A DNA stretch of 64,000 nucleotides from Pempheris klunzingeri. Its lineage: Eukaryota > Chordata > Actinopteri > Acropomatiformes > Pempheridae. The stretch is taken from positions 14,832,374 through 14,896,373 of the forward strand of contig NC_092014.1 of assembly GCF_042242105.1 (NCBI RefSeq). Direction: 5' to 3'. Below are positions 12,691-24,849 of this stretch, piece after piece. The notes under the pieces were generated by a model, which saw only the letters and a list, made by a program, of their open reading frames with translations, was not told the origin of the DNA and did no database searches. Positions within the stretch are counted from its first letter, which is position 1, and each line of letters starts with the position of its first letter. A program made the translations under genes and the position numbers.

Positions 12691-13094
12691 CGGTGCTAAA
12701 TCGTAATTCTAAGTTTTCTCACACTGCTGCATTCTGTTATAACAAAACAAAATACCATACTGTATTGGATCTGACCGGTATGCCATGCAGTGTTAGAAAA
12801 ACCAAATCCCTGGTGGCAGAAAGATACAGCCTGGCCCAAAATATTCTGGAGGTCACTGGCTGTATTCACAATGCACAAGAAGTGTGATTACTGTGTTTTG
12901 TCGTAGAGATTGGATATTGAAATTTCAACAAAGAGAGACCACAAGGCCCACATTTGTTATTCAAGCAGCAACAAAACAATCTGTGCCTCCACAGAGAAGA
13001 GCGTGTGTTTGCAATGCTTAGGTTCATTACAACAGAAACAATATACATGACCCCCTAATGTGGCCATCATATCCGGTTTACTTCAATGATGATG

Positions 13095-13160
13095 TAGGTG
13101 ACGACTTGACGGTGTCATAGCATGCCAAACTGTGTCAACAGTCTGACCTGGATAATGGAA
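13095..13160 (+). repeat. Receptor-array module TCAAACTGTGGCAACAGACTG, one of four copies
   Basis: Related sequences lie at 4560-4625, 15480-15570 and 17470-17540, each with a CAAACTGTG core followed by CAGNCTG and CCTG. They mark at least four units along 13 kb. Confidence 0.7.
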
Positions 13161-13654
13161 GCAGGATTTTAAGCTGGAAGCAAAGGCAGGATGGATCCGG
13201 GGGGGTGGATGGATTTGGGTTTTTTCACTTTGCATACCTGTGCTGATGACAGACTGGCAGACTGGTGACAGATGACAGTCCTGCTTCCTGTAGGGTGCAA
13301 CATACTAAGGAGAATTGTAAAGTTTTGTATGAAGCTATGCTTAGATTTTTTCCAAGATTTCAAAGATCGAATCCTATCTACAGATTTGATTCTGGTGGTT
13401 TTAGTGGCTGTGTCCAGGATGATGATGTTGACTGTTCTGTCTTCCTTCATCTCCCTTATTTGTGTTTGCCACCTCTTTCAGCAGGATTACTACAAGCAAA
13501 CTCAAACAAATGAAATGGACTCACTGTGCAGAACTTTGTGTTTGATCCAGACTCCAATGTGTTCAAAGACATGATCAGGCAATTACCAGGGAGAACGTTT
13601 CTCAATCTTTAGCTACTTATATCAGTGGTGGTGAACATTTTGACTGGTCAGACA

Positions 13655-13935
13655 CATGGTTAATGGTAAATGGTCTGTATTTGCATGCGCTTTTCTAGAC
13701 CTTTTTACATGACATCCTCATTCACCCATTCACACATCATTCATACAGGAGGAATCTACGTTGGAGGAGACTATTCTTTCATACTTTCATTTTCTGAAGT
13801 TATGGAGTAAGTTGGGCTTCAGTGTCTTGCCCAAGGACACTTCAACATGTGGACTTGGAGGAGCCGGGATCAATGTCACCGATCGTCCGGTTGATGGTCG
13901 ACCCGCTCTACCTCTGAGCCAAAACTGCGCTCTCA
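13655..13935 (+). repeat. Common fish interspersed repeat (TAAATGGTCTGTATTTG type)
   Basis: Starts AATGGTAAATGGTCTGTATT, with CGCTTTTCTAGAC, CATTCACACATC, TTGCCCAAGGACACTTC and GAGCCGGGATCAA blocks, ending CTACCTCTGAGCC. I recognise this order of blocks as a high-copy fish repeat. No target duplication identified. Confidence 0.75.
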
Positions 13936-14029
13936 AATAAATCCTCACACGCATATAAGTCCTCACACTAAAATATGTTTATACTTTAACCAAATACATT
14001 ATTAATAGCTGTAATCCATTTGTGGCAGA

Positions 14030-14200
14030 ACCTTAGTGTTGTGCAGGCTGACTCACTGGCATTGCTTACTGGCACAGTTCAATATAATGGAGCCGTCACT
14101 AACATTAATAAATAATTAAAACATTATAATAACCTGTGTTTGTCATACAAAGACAGGTCAAAATGTTGGCTGAGATACATTTTAGAAGAAGAGAGTTCAG
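14030..14200 (+). repeat. Receptor-array module GACTCACTGGCA, one of three copies
   Basis: Related to 1225-1390 and 16455-16610. Shared blocks: CTCACTGGCAT, GCTTACTGGCACAG-like, AACCTGTG.TTTG and TCAAAATGTTG. Not recognised as coding. Confidence 0.65.
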
Positions 14201-14569
14201 AGCTCTGACTCCAGCACCTGTTAACTCGTCCATTCTTCTATGATGTCATAATGAATGAATGAGAAGTGGTATTCATTCGTCACTCCATCATTTAGGTCCC
14301 CACTGCAAAGATGAGCAACAATTTACAAGCCAACTAAAACATTATTCAGCATTTCTATTCACCTCTTTTGCTTTGACACATGGTGTCAAGTTAAGAGTCA
14401 CCCTGCGTCCACTGATCAACACAACGTAATTTGTTTCAAGCAACGGCACATTTGCTGATGGAAGGCCCTCACAGAACTTACAGCAGATTCTGTAGGAAGT
14501 GCTGTGATGAGATATCAGAAAGCTCAACAGATCTCAGTGAGCTCCATCGCACATTATAAATAATCAGCT

Positions 14570-15015
14570 ATGCACAGGCCTTGAAGCAGAAAATATATTT
14601 GTTGTTGATTCAAATTTGCTTCATGTTTAATTTTTTGATTGAAACTGATCTTCATTTCACAACTTCATAATGGTTATGCTGACTACTCGTCTGTACACAA
14701 TAGCCACGTTCAAGCAATTTCTGTTTTTATCTTGTCTTAGCCATCAGCCCATATACCCTTTATCATCAGAATAAAAGTCAAAATAATGAATGTGTCCCTT
14801 GGACATATCCCAAACAAATATAATTTCATCTTTATATTATTTATTACAGACTGCCCCCACCGCCTTATTTCAAAGATGTTCCAGGATGATAAAGAGTTGA
14901 CAATAAGGCTAACCTATGTGATCAGTATGGCTCCAGGAAACCCACAGTGACAAACAGCCCCTCATATGACTGCAGAGCTCAGCAGGCAGACACACTGGAG
15001 CTGCCGATTAATGAC
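14570..15015 (+). repeat. Receptor-array 3' module, copy 3
   Basis: TTGTTGTTGATTCAAATTTG, TTGATTGAAACTGATCTTC, AAGCAATTTCTGTTTTTATC and CCCACAGTGACAAACAGCCC follow the same order as copies 1 and 2. Confidence 0.78.
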
Positions 15016-15074
15016 CTGATGAACATGCTCATGCACAGCATCACTGTTTACATTGTTTATCAGGGGAAATTGAG

Positions 15075-15107
15075 ACACACACACACACACGCACACACAC
15101 AGACATA
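15075..15107. repeat. Imperfect (AC)n tract
   Basis: ACACAC run with a GC interruption. Confidence 0.85.
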
Positions 15108-15864
15108 TCACACATCACATCAAACGAGTTCACATAGAAAGCGTGAGTTGTTCCCTTTCTCTGGTCTGGTCTGGTCTACCAACTCCTGAGCATGATGCTG
15201 ATTAGAGCAGTGACAATGAATCAAAATAGTAACACCTCACAACCAAAACAGTGAGGTGAAAGATTCCAGAAAGGTCCGTACAGCTAAGGGAAACTGAGGG
15301 AGTTAGGCATTAATTCTCTGTGGGTGCGTTCATACAAGTGACTACTTTCACATCCAGTCGTTTGATGCATTGCTGAGATGAAACTATATGAGTACAACAG
15401 CAGTCTGGGCATGAGATAACTTCCCCTTTGAACACACATGAATTTCAAAAGTGATTGATGATAACCAACCTCACAAACCGGATGATATTGTCATGGAGAT
15501 CTAGAAAGTCTCACAGTGTATCAAACTGTGGCAACAGACTGCCTGTGGACATCTGAAGGGAAAAACAGTGTAACACATTGCTGTAATGCTCTTCCTCAAA
15601 GCAAAGGCAGAAACAAACCATATTTAATTTATCAAAGAGCAATGGTGGTCACACCTTATATGTGTGCATGTGCATGCTCGTGTGCAATATAAGTTGAGCT
15701 TTATAAGGAAAGAGCAGCTTTATTGGTCATTGTTGAAGGCTCTGTGTTGTGGGAAATGGCATTTTCAGGTATGAATTAGATGAAAAATTACCTGCTACAC
15801 CTCCCCTTGTCTGTCACTAATCATACACCCCCACTTTTAACTATAACAATCTCCCATGGGTGTG

Positions 15865-16060
15865 GTACAGTATTATATGGTATTATATGGTATTCTATGG
15901 TATACCATGGCATGTTACAGTAATCTACGGTAATGTTTGGTGTTGTACGGTAATCTATGGTATTCTGCGGTGTTCTATGGTAATGTGTGGTAATCTATGG
16001 TATTCTATGGTAATGTATGGTAATTTATGGTATTCTATGGAATGGTGTGGTATCTCTGGT
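15865..16060. repeat. Minisatellite of about 10-bp TATGGTATTC units
   Basis: Roughly 19 imperfect tandem units such as TATGGTATTC, TATGGTAATG and TACGGTAATC. One strand reads as a low-complexity frame by chance. Confidence 0.9.
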
Positions 16061-16339
16061 ACCTAGATGCAAATTGTCACAATGGCTGCTGGCACCTGGA
16101 TTCAAATGGCATCTGCACATTATTGATACAACTTCATGTTTTATCCAGAGAAAATAGGTCCTGTTGCATTTGTCACTTTTATCTTTTCAGTCCTTCTTTC
16201 TTCACTTTATTGCATTACTTTGGTGAACAGAATATCTTCTGTGTCTGTTCTCTTTAGCTGCTTTTGTTATACAGAGCTTTTAAGTTGTTGTCAGATGTTA
16301 GGTGTTATAATGTAACAATGTTTAAATCTTGTCTACAGC

Positions 16340-16385
16340 TTTCCATAAGGAGCCTAAAGCTGACACCAGAGGCCAGGCTCGTATA
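16340..16385 (+). pseudogene. Probable cytoplasmic-exon relic of the Ig receptor
   Basis: GTCTACAG then GAGCCTAAAGCTGACACCAG and AGGCCAGGCTCG resemble the exon at 9123-9184 (GACACCAGAGGTCAAAC). Short and without a clear donor. Confidence 0.45.
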
Positions 16386-18479
16386 CCATTTTCATGCCAC
16401 ATACTTCTAATTCTCAGACAAAAGAGTGGCTAATATTTATCATGGCTTCATTGCATTTGGTGTTCCAGGAGTGGGCCCCTTCCACTGAGCACGCTGTCTC
16501 GTTGGCATAGCTCACCGGCTCGCCTGAATGTACAGTAATTGAGTCATCATTAATCATCATTAACAAATAACACCTGTGCTTTTGTTCGACAAAATGTTGA
16601 CCACAGGAAATGTCTGTTGGCTGCCATGTTTCCATGTGTCTCCTACTACAGCCGTCTTTCAATTTCTGCACCTTCTCTCGCTCACAGAAGTCATGCACTG
16701 CGGTAAATTATAGTTTTACACCAATTCAAGTCAGGGAGCCACCATAAACGCATCCTAATTATGCAAAAAACCCTGACGAAATCTTTCACACAGCAGATTA
16801 GAGGATTAAAGGGACTCTTAAACCAGAGATTACATCATTCGTTTCACTAAAGTTAGTTCAGCAATTAATATTATCAGATATTTCTAGGAAGATTCTCAGT
16901 CATTCACCTCATGGGATTTCTAGAGGTGCTAATTCAAAGGCAATTGGACTTGTTGGAGAATGTTTTATTATGTATTTTATTGTGTACAGGTAAAGTTAGT
17001 ATGAGATATAACAAGTGAAAATTTCTTGATAACCTTGTTTACATCTGAAATCATTCTGTAACTATATCAAAGTTTCTCAGTGTGCCTCTAAAAAAAGAAT
17101 TTGTTTTTGTATGGTGTTTACCTTAGTGAGTCTTGGCCACAGTTCAGCTACCTGTAAAAAAGCCTGCACAGAACTCACTGTGCAACAAAATACTCCAGGT
17201 ATTATATGGCTCTTGTCAAAGACGCTTCAGGGGCAGCTTGAAGCATAGTGGGTATGATCTAATCACCAAGTGTAGTATTTACTCTACATGATGCCCAGAA
17301 TATCACATTCTGTAGCATTACCACAATAGAAAACAACCATCGAAGAAAACGTTCCTTTGAACTAGCCAGTCACAACATGACGCTCGAAGGTTCAAGACAT
17401 ATTTGCTTGAATTTTTGAAAATGATACATTAATTGATGATAATTAAACCTCAGAGACATATGTTCTTGTCAATGTTATCTAGAAAGTGTCATATCATGTC
17501 AAACTGTGGCAGCGGACTGGCCGAGAGACAGATTAATTATTATGCCACAGTGTGAAATACCTGCTCTTAACCAGACAAAAACAAAACCACCTTTTGTTCA
17601 TCTGAGACATGTTTTGTTCTCATTCAGACAAAGCAAACCTTTGTGTTTCACAGAACATTGTGTCTGTGTGGTAAGGAGATAGCTGTTATAGAACAGCAGA
17701 AAGTCAGTGGTTTCCCTCCAAATTACACCCAAGACATGCAAGTATGCATACAGGAACAGGCTGCATCGATGGTATTATAGTATGTTTATGTGGCTTTGGC
17801 CATCGAGCTTTCAGACATTTTTTTTCCCTGTTATCTCACCTCCTCATATCCCCTGAGGTGATATGTGCTGTCAGACTCTGTGTAAGAGCAGACAAGGGTA
17901 CAATGTATTTCTAATAGTTGTCATCTGTTAACAACATCACAAAGTTCAAAATGTGAGTCAAGAAAAACAGTCAAAGTTTTCATCAAGACATTTCTCAACA
18001 GATCAATCTTAATGTGTTTTTTTGGTAGAAAATAGTTGCTACTTGGTTTCTCTAGAAGGTAATTTCCTTCTTCATAACTCTTATTTTCCCAGTCTGCTTC
18101 CATAGATTGCATTGAAACTAATTGGAAGACTGTCCATTTCTGGCTTATATGCATCCAAATAACCATGTACGTAATGGCAACACAAAATATAATGTGAAGC
18201 CAACATTTGCCATATAACAGACATAACCAAAAGTCTCCAGGCAATAAGTGTCAGCTCTAACATCTCAGGTGGAGGCTCTGGATTTCTGAAGAAATCTTAT
18301 TCCAACTTCACATCAGCGCCCAGACCATCACGCAGCATCACACTGGTAGAAAACAACCACAGATGAAGATGTTGCACTTGACTGGTTAATTAACATGCAC
18401 ATTTTACATGCAGAGGTTATTTGACATTTCTTAGTAAGGGCTCTTTGGTTGCTCTCTTTCAACCTCTTCATCATCACAC

Positions 18480-18515
18480 ATGGATGGGCTGCACATTATT
18501 CTCACTGTCTCATGG
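18480..18515 (+). pseudogene. Ig receptor leader exon with intact start but no donor
   Basis: Reads MDGLHIILTVSW, matching the leader at 7769-7805. The upstream TCATCACAC is shared with that copy. Where the other copy has a GGTAAAT donor, this one has GGTTCAT without an aligned GT-A donor. The next V exon candidate is 1.8 kb away. Confidence 0.6.
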
Positions 18516-19024
18516 TTCATTTTGTCAGAGAACTTACTTACTGTAAGGCAATGTTGCCTTATGATATCTTGTTACCTTAGTGCTTCAGTGACCAAAGAGA
18601 CAAACACATGGATATCACATGGATGAGATGAGATGCTTTGTACAAGATTTAGCAACTAGCAACTTTCCATTTGCAGCTCCTGTTAAATTATACTCTACAA
18701 AAAAATGAAATAGGAAAAATGATATGTTATGTATTACATTGTGCTAGTTTCATTACAGAATATGCATGATTTAGATACAGGCTGTAGTCTATGATCATTT
18801 ATAAAATAGCAGCTGTCCATGATTTTTATTTATAAGTAACCAGTCAGCAGTGTGCCACTTATTACTGTCCATGAATTTTATTTTGCAGGCACGCAGTTGA
18901 CATGCAGAGGTTAATATTTCCTGTCAGATAGGGTATTCACTTCCTGGTTAACAGCATCAGAAAAACCCACAGCATGTTTAGACAAACACATCATGCCTTT
19001 ATTGACCATTAGCATTTAATAGAA

Positions 19025-19165
19025 GCTTTCCATCACAGCCAACAATGAATGATGGAGAGGAACAGGCTATCTTATCCACTGCTGAATCAAATAAGTCAGC
19101 AGGCATCAGCTGTCATGCTATTGTGATTTGACTGTGACTGTGAATTGATTGTCCATACTTAGTCA
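19025..19165 (+). repeat. Receptor-array module CATCACAGCCAACAATG, one of two copies
   Basis: Pairs with 21690-21800: shared AGCCAACA, AACGATG/GAATGATG, ACTGCTGAATCAAAT-like, CAGCAGGCATCAG and GTGAATTGATTGTCCAT-like blocks in order. Confidence 0.7.
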
Positions 19166-19724
19166 GCCACAGTGCATAACAATGGCCTCAAACAAAAAAA
19201 TTAATGCTTTTCAGAGCTTTGGAAATGTGCGTTTTTCATTTTATGTCTTCAGTTCTTTTTGTCTTTTTTATTATATATTTGTGATGAGTTTACAAGAAGA
19301 CATGATGCAGTTACAGTAAAGTTAATATTACCCAAATCATGTAGCCCATGTGATCAGTAAGGTTCACAGGATACCCACATATAATCATATTTCTGTGTTG
19401 GGTTTAGATGGTTTTGGGAGGGTTCACTGTGCCCCAGGTCCTACCTCATAGTATCAGAGCGTGGAGTGAGCCAGTATAAAGGTGGTGGTATATTAAAGAC
19501 ACACCATTCGTCTGCATCTTTTTGTCTGAATCACAAATATCTTGTGGGCATTTAATAGCTTGAAGTCAATATTTTTGCTTGTTTCTCCTCACTAAATCAT
19601 AGATCAACTGCTTTTAGCAACTTCTTTCAGAGACATTCAAGACAACTGAACTTTTGGGGCAAAAAGAGGAGGGTGGAGAGATGGCAATGGTGTAAGCTCT
19701 CAACAGTTGAACATATTGGCTCCA

Positions 19725-19820
19725 GTTAAAACTCTCCTGACCTCTAGTGGGTGTGATAAGTAATAACCCAAAAAGTCTGCAAGATAAGTTTGGACTCCAA
19801 GCTGTCAAATTTAATAATAC
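19725..19820 (+). repeat. Receptor-array module with CTGACCTCTAGTGG, copy 2
   Basis: CTCTCCTGACCTCTAGTGGG followed by GATAAGTAATAACCCAAAAA aligns to copies at 12590-12690 and 22190-22260. Confidence 0.75.
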
Positions 19821-20300
19821 CCTGCTATGTTGCTTCTAAATACTGCATCTTTTATATCTAATATTATGACTAAATAAACCTGTCAGTATTGCTTCCGTTT
19901 GAGAAAATCAAGATCCCTGGTGCAACAAAAGGACAAAGCCAGAAGATTCCTAGAGGAAAGCACAAGAAATCTGATTTTTGAAATTGTTGCCTGAACAGAG
20001 AGAATCCAAAGAAAGTACAACTCTTGAGCAAGCAAAAGCAAAACAGTCTGTCTTAGTTGTGACTAGTGACAAAGTCATCATCACCAATCAGGTAATAATG
20101 CATCATCAAGCAATATTATGTGACGTTCATATGATTTTCAATGGATATTGAAACAGGTATACAATAAAACAATCAATGCCCAAACTATCACATAGCATTA
20201 CATTAATAGAAAACTGCCACAAAATAAAATGCCTGCTGCAATGTGCAATCCTGTAACGCTGTGTGTATTTGAATCTGCTTTTACTGTGTTGGTATTCTAG

Positions 20301-20411
20301 GAGTTGTTACTTGGATTTCTGGATCAGTGTTGGACACTGACAGTCACACGAGGAGACAACATCACTCTCTACCGTGAATGCAAATTATCACCTGGTATAT
20401 ATATAGTGTGG
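20301..20411 (+). pseudogene. Ig receptor V-domain exon fragment, first cysteine lost
   Basis: After a TATTCTAG acceptor it aligns to the V exon at 7939: GGATTTCTGGATCAGTGTTG, then GGAGACAACATCACTCTCTA. The first Ig cysteine codon is CGT (LYREC in place of LYCDC), a small deletion shifts the frame near CAGTGTTGGACACTGACAG, and similarity ends at the IVW position. Confidence 0.72.
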
Positions 20412-20863
20412 GCCATATTAGGATGAACATATTGTAATGTTGTACTGAACTACTAATGTGAAATTTAAATACATGACATTAGAAGTGTGTGTTTTTCACA
20501 TTGATCCTCTTATGCATCCTTTGTTTCTGGAAATTTCTGCATTTGAGAAACCGAAAACAGCTTCACACATGGAATAAAAATGTTCCAGAATTATTATAAC
20601 CTTGCTGGCATAAAATCAATCACCAATGTGTTACATTTTGGTTATGGAGATACTGACAATTTTTATATTAAATTGAATTGAAAATCGCTCTAAGCTGGAA
20701 AGATCAGTGAGTAACAAGATGAATGTTAAGCATTTTATTTGCATCTTTTTTTTTCATAGAAAGATTTTAAATGTTTTCCTGAATTCAGGAAAAAAAAAAG
20801 CCAGAGGCAAAAAAAAATAAAAAATAGAAAAATGTAATCCACATATGTTTTTTATGTTTCCAG

Positions 20864-20980
20864 ATTCCACCTCATGTTCTCACTCCAGCGACTCAAGCTC
20901 TGTTTTTGTTGTGTCCTGGATGGTGGCGTTTGCTCCAACCTTCGCTGTTCTCTCTCTTTATTACTTCTGCCAGAACACAG
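20864..20980 (+). pseudogene. Ig receptor transmembrane exon, intact
   Basis: After TTTCCAG it reads STSCSHSSDSSSVF then VVSWMVAFAPTFAVLSLYYF, then CQNT, ending in G before GTACCT. About 22 hydrophobic residues form one membrane helix with no charged adaptor-binding residue in it. Phase 1 at both ends joins cleanly to the next exon (21127). Because the V exon upstream is broken, I list it as part of a pseudogene. Confidence 0.72.
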
Positions 20981-21126
20981 GTACCTACCGTTATCTCAAG
21001 TCAAATTGTGTTAAATGAATTATTCTTTACATTTAAGGGCAGCTGTTAGTTTGGATCACCATATTTACAAAGATACTGTGTGCAGTGGGGGTCTTCTCTG
21101 GAATGATGCTGTATTCATTTTTGCAG

Positions 21127-21189
21127 ATGAAGAACCTCAAATTCTCCATTTAGGACCCAACACCAGAGATGAAATCAAGACAGAATCAG
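21127..21189 (+). pseudogene. Ig receptor cytoplasmic exon, intact
   Basis: Follows TTTTTGCAG and joins in phase to the transmembrane exon: (D)EEPQILHLGPNTRDEIKTES, ending in G before GTAATG. There is no tyrosine, so no ITIM or ITAM in this exon. Nearly the same exon recurs at 9123-9184 and 22805-22880. Confidence 0.72.
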
Positions 21190-21689
21190 GTAATGAACGG
21201 TCAGAATTGGGAAACTGGTATTGTAATTCAAAATGACAAATGTCAAATTGCCTCTCAGAATGAAGACATGTATTAAGGAGGAGGTTAAGGATGCACAAAC
21301 ACACCAAAAGGCAGAGGATGGACAGAGAGAGCACATTTGTTTTATTCAACATAAACCAATTAGAATGAAAGACTAGAGTTTGCATCCAGATCAATGGTTT
21401 AAGTTGGCATTTCCTCTTGCTTTACTGTTGATTTATACAGTACAAATTAAATATTGATTTAGGAAATAGCATAATATAGAATAATATAATGTAGTACAAT
21501 ATAAACATTTAATCTTAATTTAGAATTGTTGTAATGTGATATCGTTAAGGCTGTTATTTTAATAGAATTTATTTGGGACCATGAAAGAAAACACTTATGT
21601 CAAGATGCTCTCTGATTGTGGTTTTTACTTCCTCCCAAATATTTAGACCATCCTGCTCAATGGTAACATTTTTATTAAGAAACAGGGCA

Positions 21690-22050
21690 GTTTTCTCTCA
21701 CAGCCAACACTGCAAAGAACGATGCAGGTGAATGAGTTACTCACTGCTGCTCAAATCTGACAGCAGGCATCAGATAACTTGTCACTGCGATTCACTGTGA
21801 ATTTACTGTCCATTCTGTTGGTGTTCATCTATTTTGTTTTTTTCTTTCATGCAGTCATTTTGCTTATCGTCAGTTCATGCTTTGACCATACATGCCAGTC
21901 TGTTTCCAAGAAGTTACAACACAAACACACAGCATGTAGTTCAACTTTACAGGAAACCCTCAGGGACAAACAGCCCCTCACACGACTGCAGAGCTCAACA
22001 CGCAGACAGATTGAAGCTGCAGATTAGCGGCCTGCTGAAGATTTTGGTGG
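21690..22050 (+). repeat. Receptor-array module, with the AACAGCCCCTCA end
   Basis: Combines the CAGCCAACA block of 19025-19165 with CCAAGAAGTTACAA and ACAGGAAACCC then ACAAACAGCCCCTCA, the end of the 9815-10275 module. Confidence 0.75.
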
Positions 22051-22189
22051 CTGGAAGGTTTTACTGTTAATCAGTAAAAAACGTATCTTAGATGTTTAGA
22101 GCATAGACCATCTGTTATTTTTAAAAACAGATTGATTCCAACACAACATAAGAGTCCTAAAACTAGACCAGTTCACTGGGAAAACTGTT

Positions 22190-22260
22190 GCAGCCACTCT
22201 CCTGACCTCTAGTGGAAATGATGAGTTAAAACCAAACCAAAAAGCCCACCAGAAGTGCTT
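22190..22260 (+). repeat. Receptor-array module with CTGACCTCTAGTGG, copy 3
   Basis: CTCTCCTGACCTCTAGTGGA then AAACCAAACCAAAAAGCCCA, aligned with copies at 12590 and 19725. Confidence 0.75.
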
Positions 22261-22804
22261 TGGTGTCTGAATTACGTTATATGGTGTGATTTTTTTTTCT
22301 ACTTTTCTACTTTTTTCTACATACTGTTTGCTAGAACTTAACTTAATTATTATCTCTGACCAGGCAAAAAATGATTTCTGTATTTCTTTGGCTGTGTATT
22401 CACACAACAAGAATAATGTAATAACTTTCATAACTGTGATGAAGGGAAGAAAATGAAAATAATGTAATATAATTATTTTTTTGTTTATTTAGGTACTTTG
22501 ACAATGTTAATATATTGAGCTAGACCACAAACATTTAGAGCTTTTTACTCACTGCAGAAAAAAACCCAAAGACAGACTGAAAAAAAATATTTCAAAGATC
22601 TGATCCACACTATGTTTCTTACCCAGACTGCAGTCCATGCCATGTGGTACCTGTTGTATCTTGGATGATGTAGTCCACTCCAGCCGTAACTGTTTTCTCC
22701 TCCTTCTTCTTCTTCTTGATTTTGCTTCATCATTTCAGTCAGATAGCATGTACCTTTTGAGAAAAAAAAAAAGCTGGTGTAATAATGCTCCATTCATTGT
22801 GCAG

Positions 22805-22880
22805 ATGAAGAACATTAAGTTCGTCAGAAAAGCCCCCAGAGAAAAGACACTTTTAGAGGGACAAGAAGAGGGAATTATAT
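22805..22880 (+). pseudogene. Ig receptor cytoplasmic exon with in-frame stop
   Basis: After ATTGTGCAG the exon starts ATGAAGAACATTAAG. In the phase used by the copy at 21127 this reads DEEH then a TAA stop. The remainder (CAGAAAAGCCCCCAGAGAAA) is diverged. Confidence 0.6.
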
Positions 22881-23169
22881 AACAAAAACTAAAGAACCTC
22901 TCGACCTTCCATGATTTCATCAACATTTTGTTTAATTTTATTGAAGTTTTATTGTTGTAAATGTAAAACAGCACCAATGCAACTGTCTCTGAGTAGTGCA
23001 CTAGAGGCGCTATGTATGTTACTCATTGACAAGGAAGGACAAAGACACCAGTATGCACAGGGCTTGAATGAGATATGCTTTATAAATAGTCATCACTCAT
23101 CATGAAACTGGCTGGATTCAAAAAGTATAAAGTTAACAGTTCATTTTCATCTTTTTCAGATGTTAAACA

Positions 23170-24818
23170 AAGTGAGATATGTTATTGATTAACTTTAACA
23201 ACAACTGCTTATATTATTTCAAATAATAAAATGTCTGATTTTAAGATTGCATCAATTCTGCTTATAGATTACTCACTGGGACTAAATCAGTTGTTCTTTT
23301 CTAATGTAAGAACATCACCCATCAAGTTTCCAAATTACTGAGAGTGCCGGCTCTATTCAGCTGAAACTTCAGATTGGACTGTAACGCTCAAGAGGAAAGA
23401 TTGAGAGCGGCTGCTGGGATTAAATATTCAATATATTAGCTTGTTTGAGTGTGTCACATTGTAATTAGATACCAGTCTCCCTTTCTACCACTGGACGTTA
23501 AAAGCAATACTTGTTCCCTCTAAGAATATTCAATTTTCTGTCAGTGTCTGGCTAAGTGTTTTATGGTAATTCTAATGTATTTTATTATGCTGACATTTCA
23601 TTTCATTTTGCAGTGTAGGAAGAATTATGAAGAAACATGTTTTCTTTATGGGACAACTCCTAATACACCAGCACTATATTCATTTTGTATGTTGCAATTT
23701 AACATTTCACATTTCTTTTCACAATGAATTGAGAGGGTTTTTGTGGTGGCAACGTTTAGGTACTTTATTGTAGAACAATACATAATATTTAATTAACTAA
23801 TTTCACCACTTGTTAATTTCCTCTAGCATCAGTTGTTAATAAATCATCAGATAACAACAGCCTATTAAAATCTTACATTCATATTACAATGCAGTGCCCG
23901 GCCTTGTCTAAGACAAGGGAAAACATTGTATTCATATGTTTCTTATAGTAAACCTGAAATAAAGAAATTAATTGCATGTAAAAACTTATTCCAGTAAGCA
24001 AATTTTAAATCAATTAAAAGCTACATTTCTGAATTATTTTAATCAAAATAGACAACTCGTGGTACTGACTTTAGACCTGTAAACAATAAAAGACACATAA
24101 ATCCTCCATAAACATCAACAATTCAAGCATTCAAAATGTGCATTGAAATGCAAACATTTTTTTACAAAAGACGGCTTGTAAGCCAACAGTTGATGAGCAT
24201 TTGGCAAATCAAAGCAGAACATTTTCAATAAAACTTGGGTTGTCCCAGGCCGATCCACAAGATCAGGATCAAGACAGAATCTTTTTTAAACGGGTCAGTA
24301 ATGGATATGTTAAGTCAGACCCATTTCCAAACCTGTGCACAATTTGTTTGTTCCTTGTTCACCAGTTTTCAACTATGCTCCATTGCACTTCATGAAAAAA
24401 CTTCCACAGTGCTAAAACCGAGCATGAAACCAGCATGTAAATAATAGAGCGCACAAAATTAATAAAAAGCAGTCAGTAGTTTCAATTATGACAGCATGTG
24501 CACTGGGAAACAATATTTTTATTTTCTTTTAAATTTTGTGTCTATTCCAGCAACGTCTTGCAGGTGAATCACACCTTAAAAGTGCTGATGTTGATTGAAA
24601 ATGGTATTTGAACTTTTGATCATTCTAGAGATAAAAAGAGGCCTCTTGCTACAACAGTTTCACACTGACACACCTCTTCCCTTGTATTTTTCTACATATG
24701 AAGCATGATTGAGTAATCTACACAAAATATCATATGAAAGCATTAAAAATATTTATTTTTTAAATGAATGAATTTATTTTCATAGTACATAGCTGTCAAA
24801 CATATTTAAGGCCCCTGA

Positions 24819-24849
<31 letters not shown>

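Noticed and set aside
15865-16060. CRISPR array
   Set aside because: Continuous 10-bp tandem units with no spacers, in a vertebrate genome.
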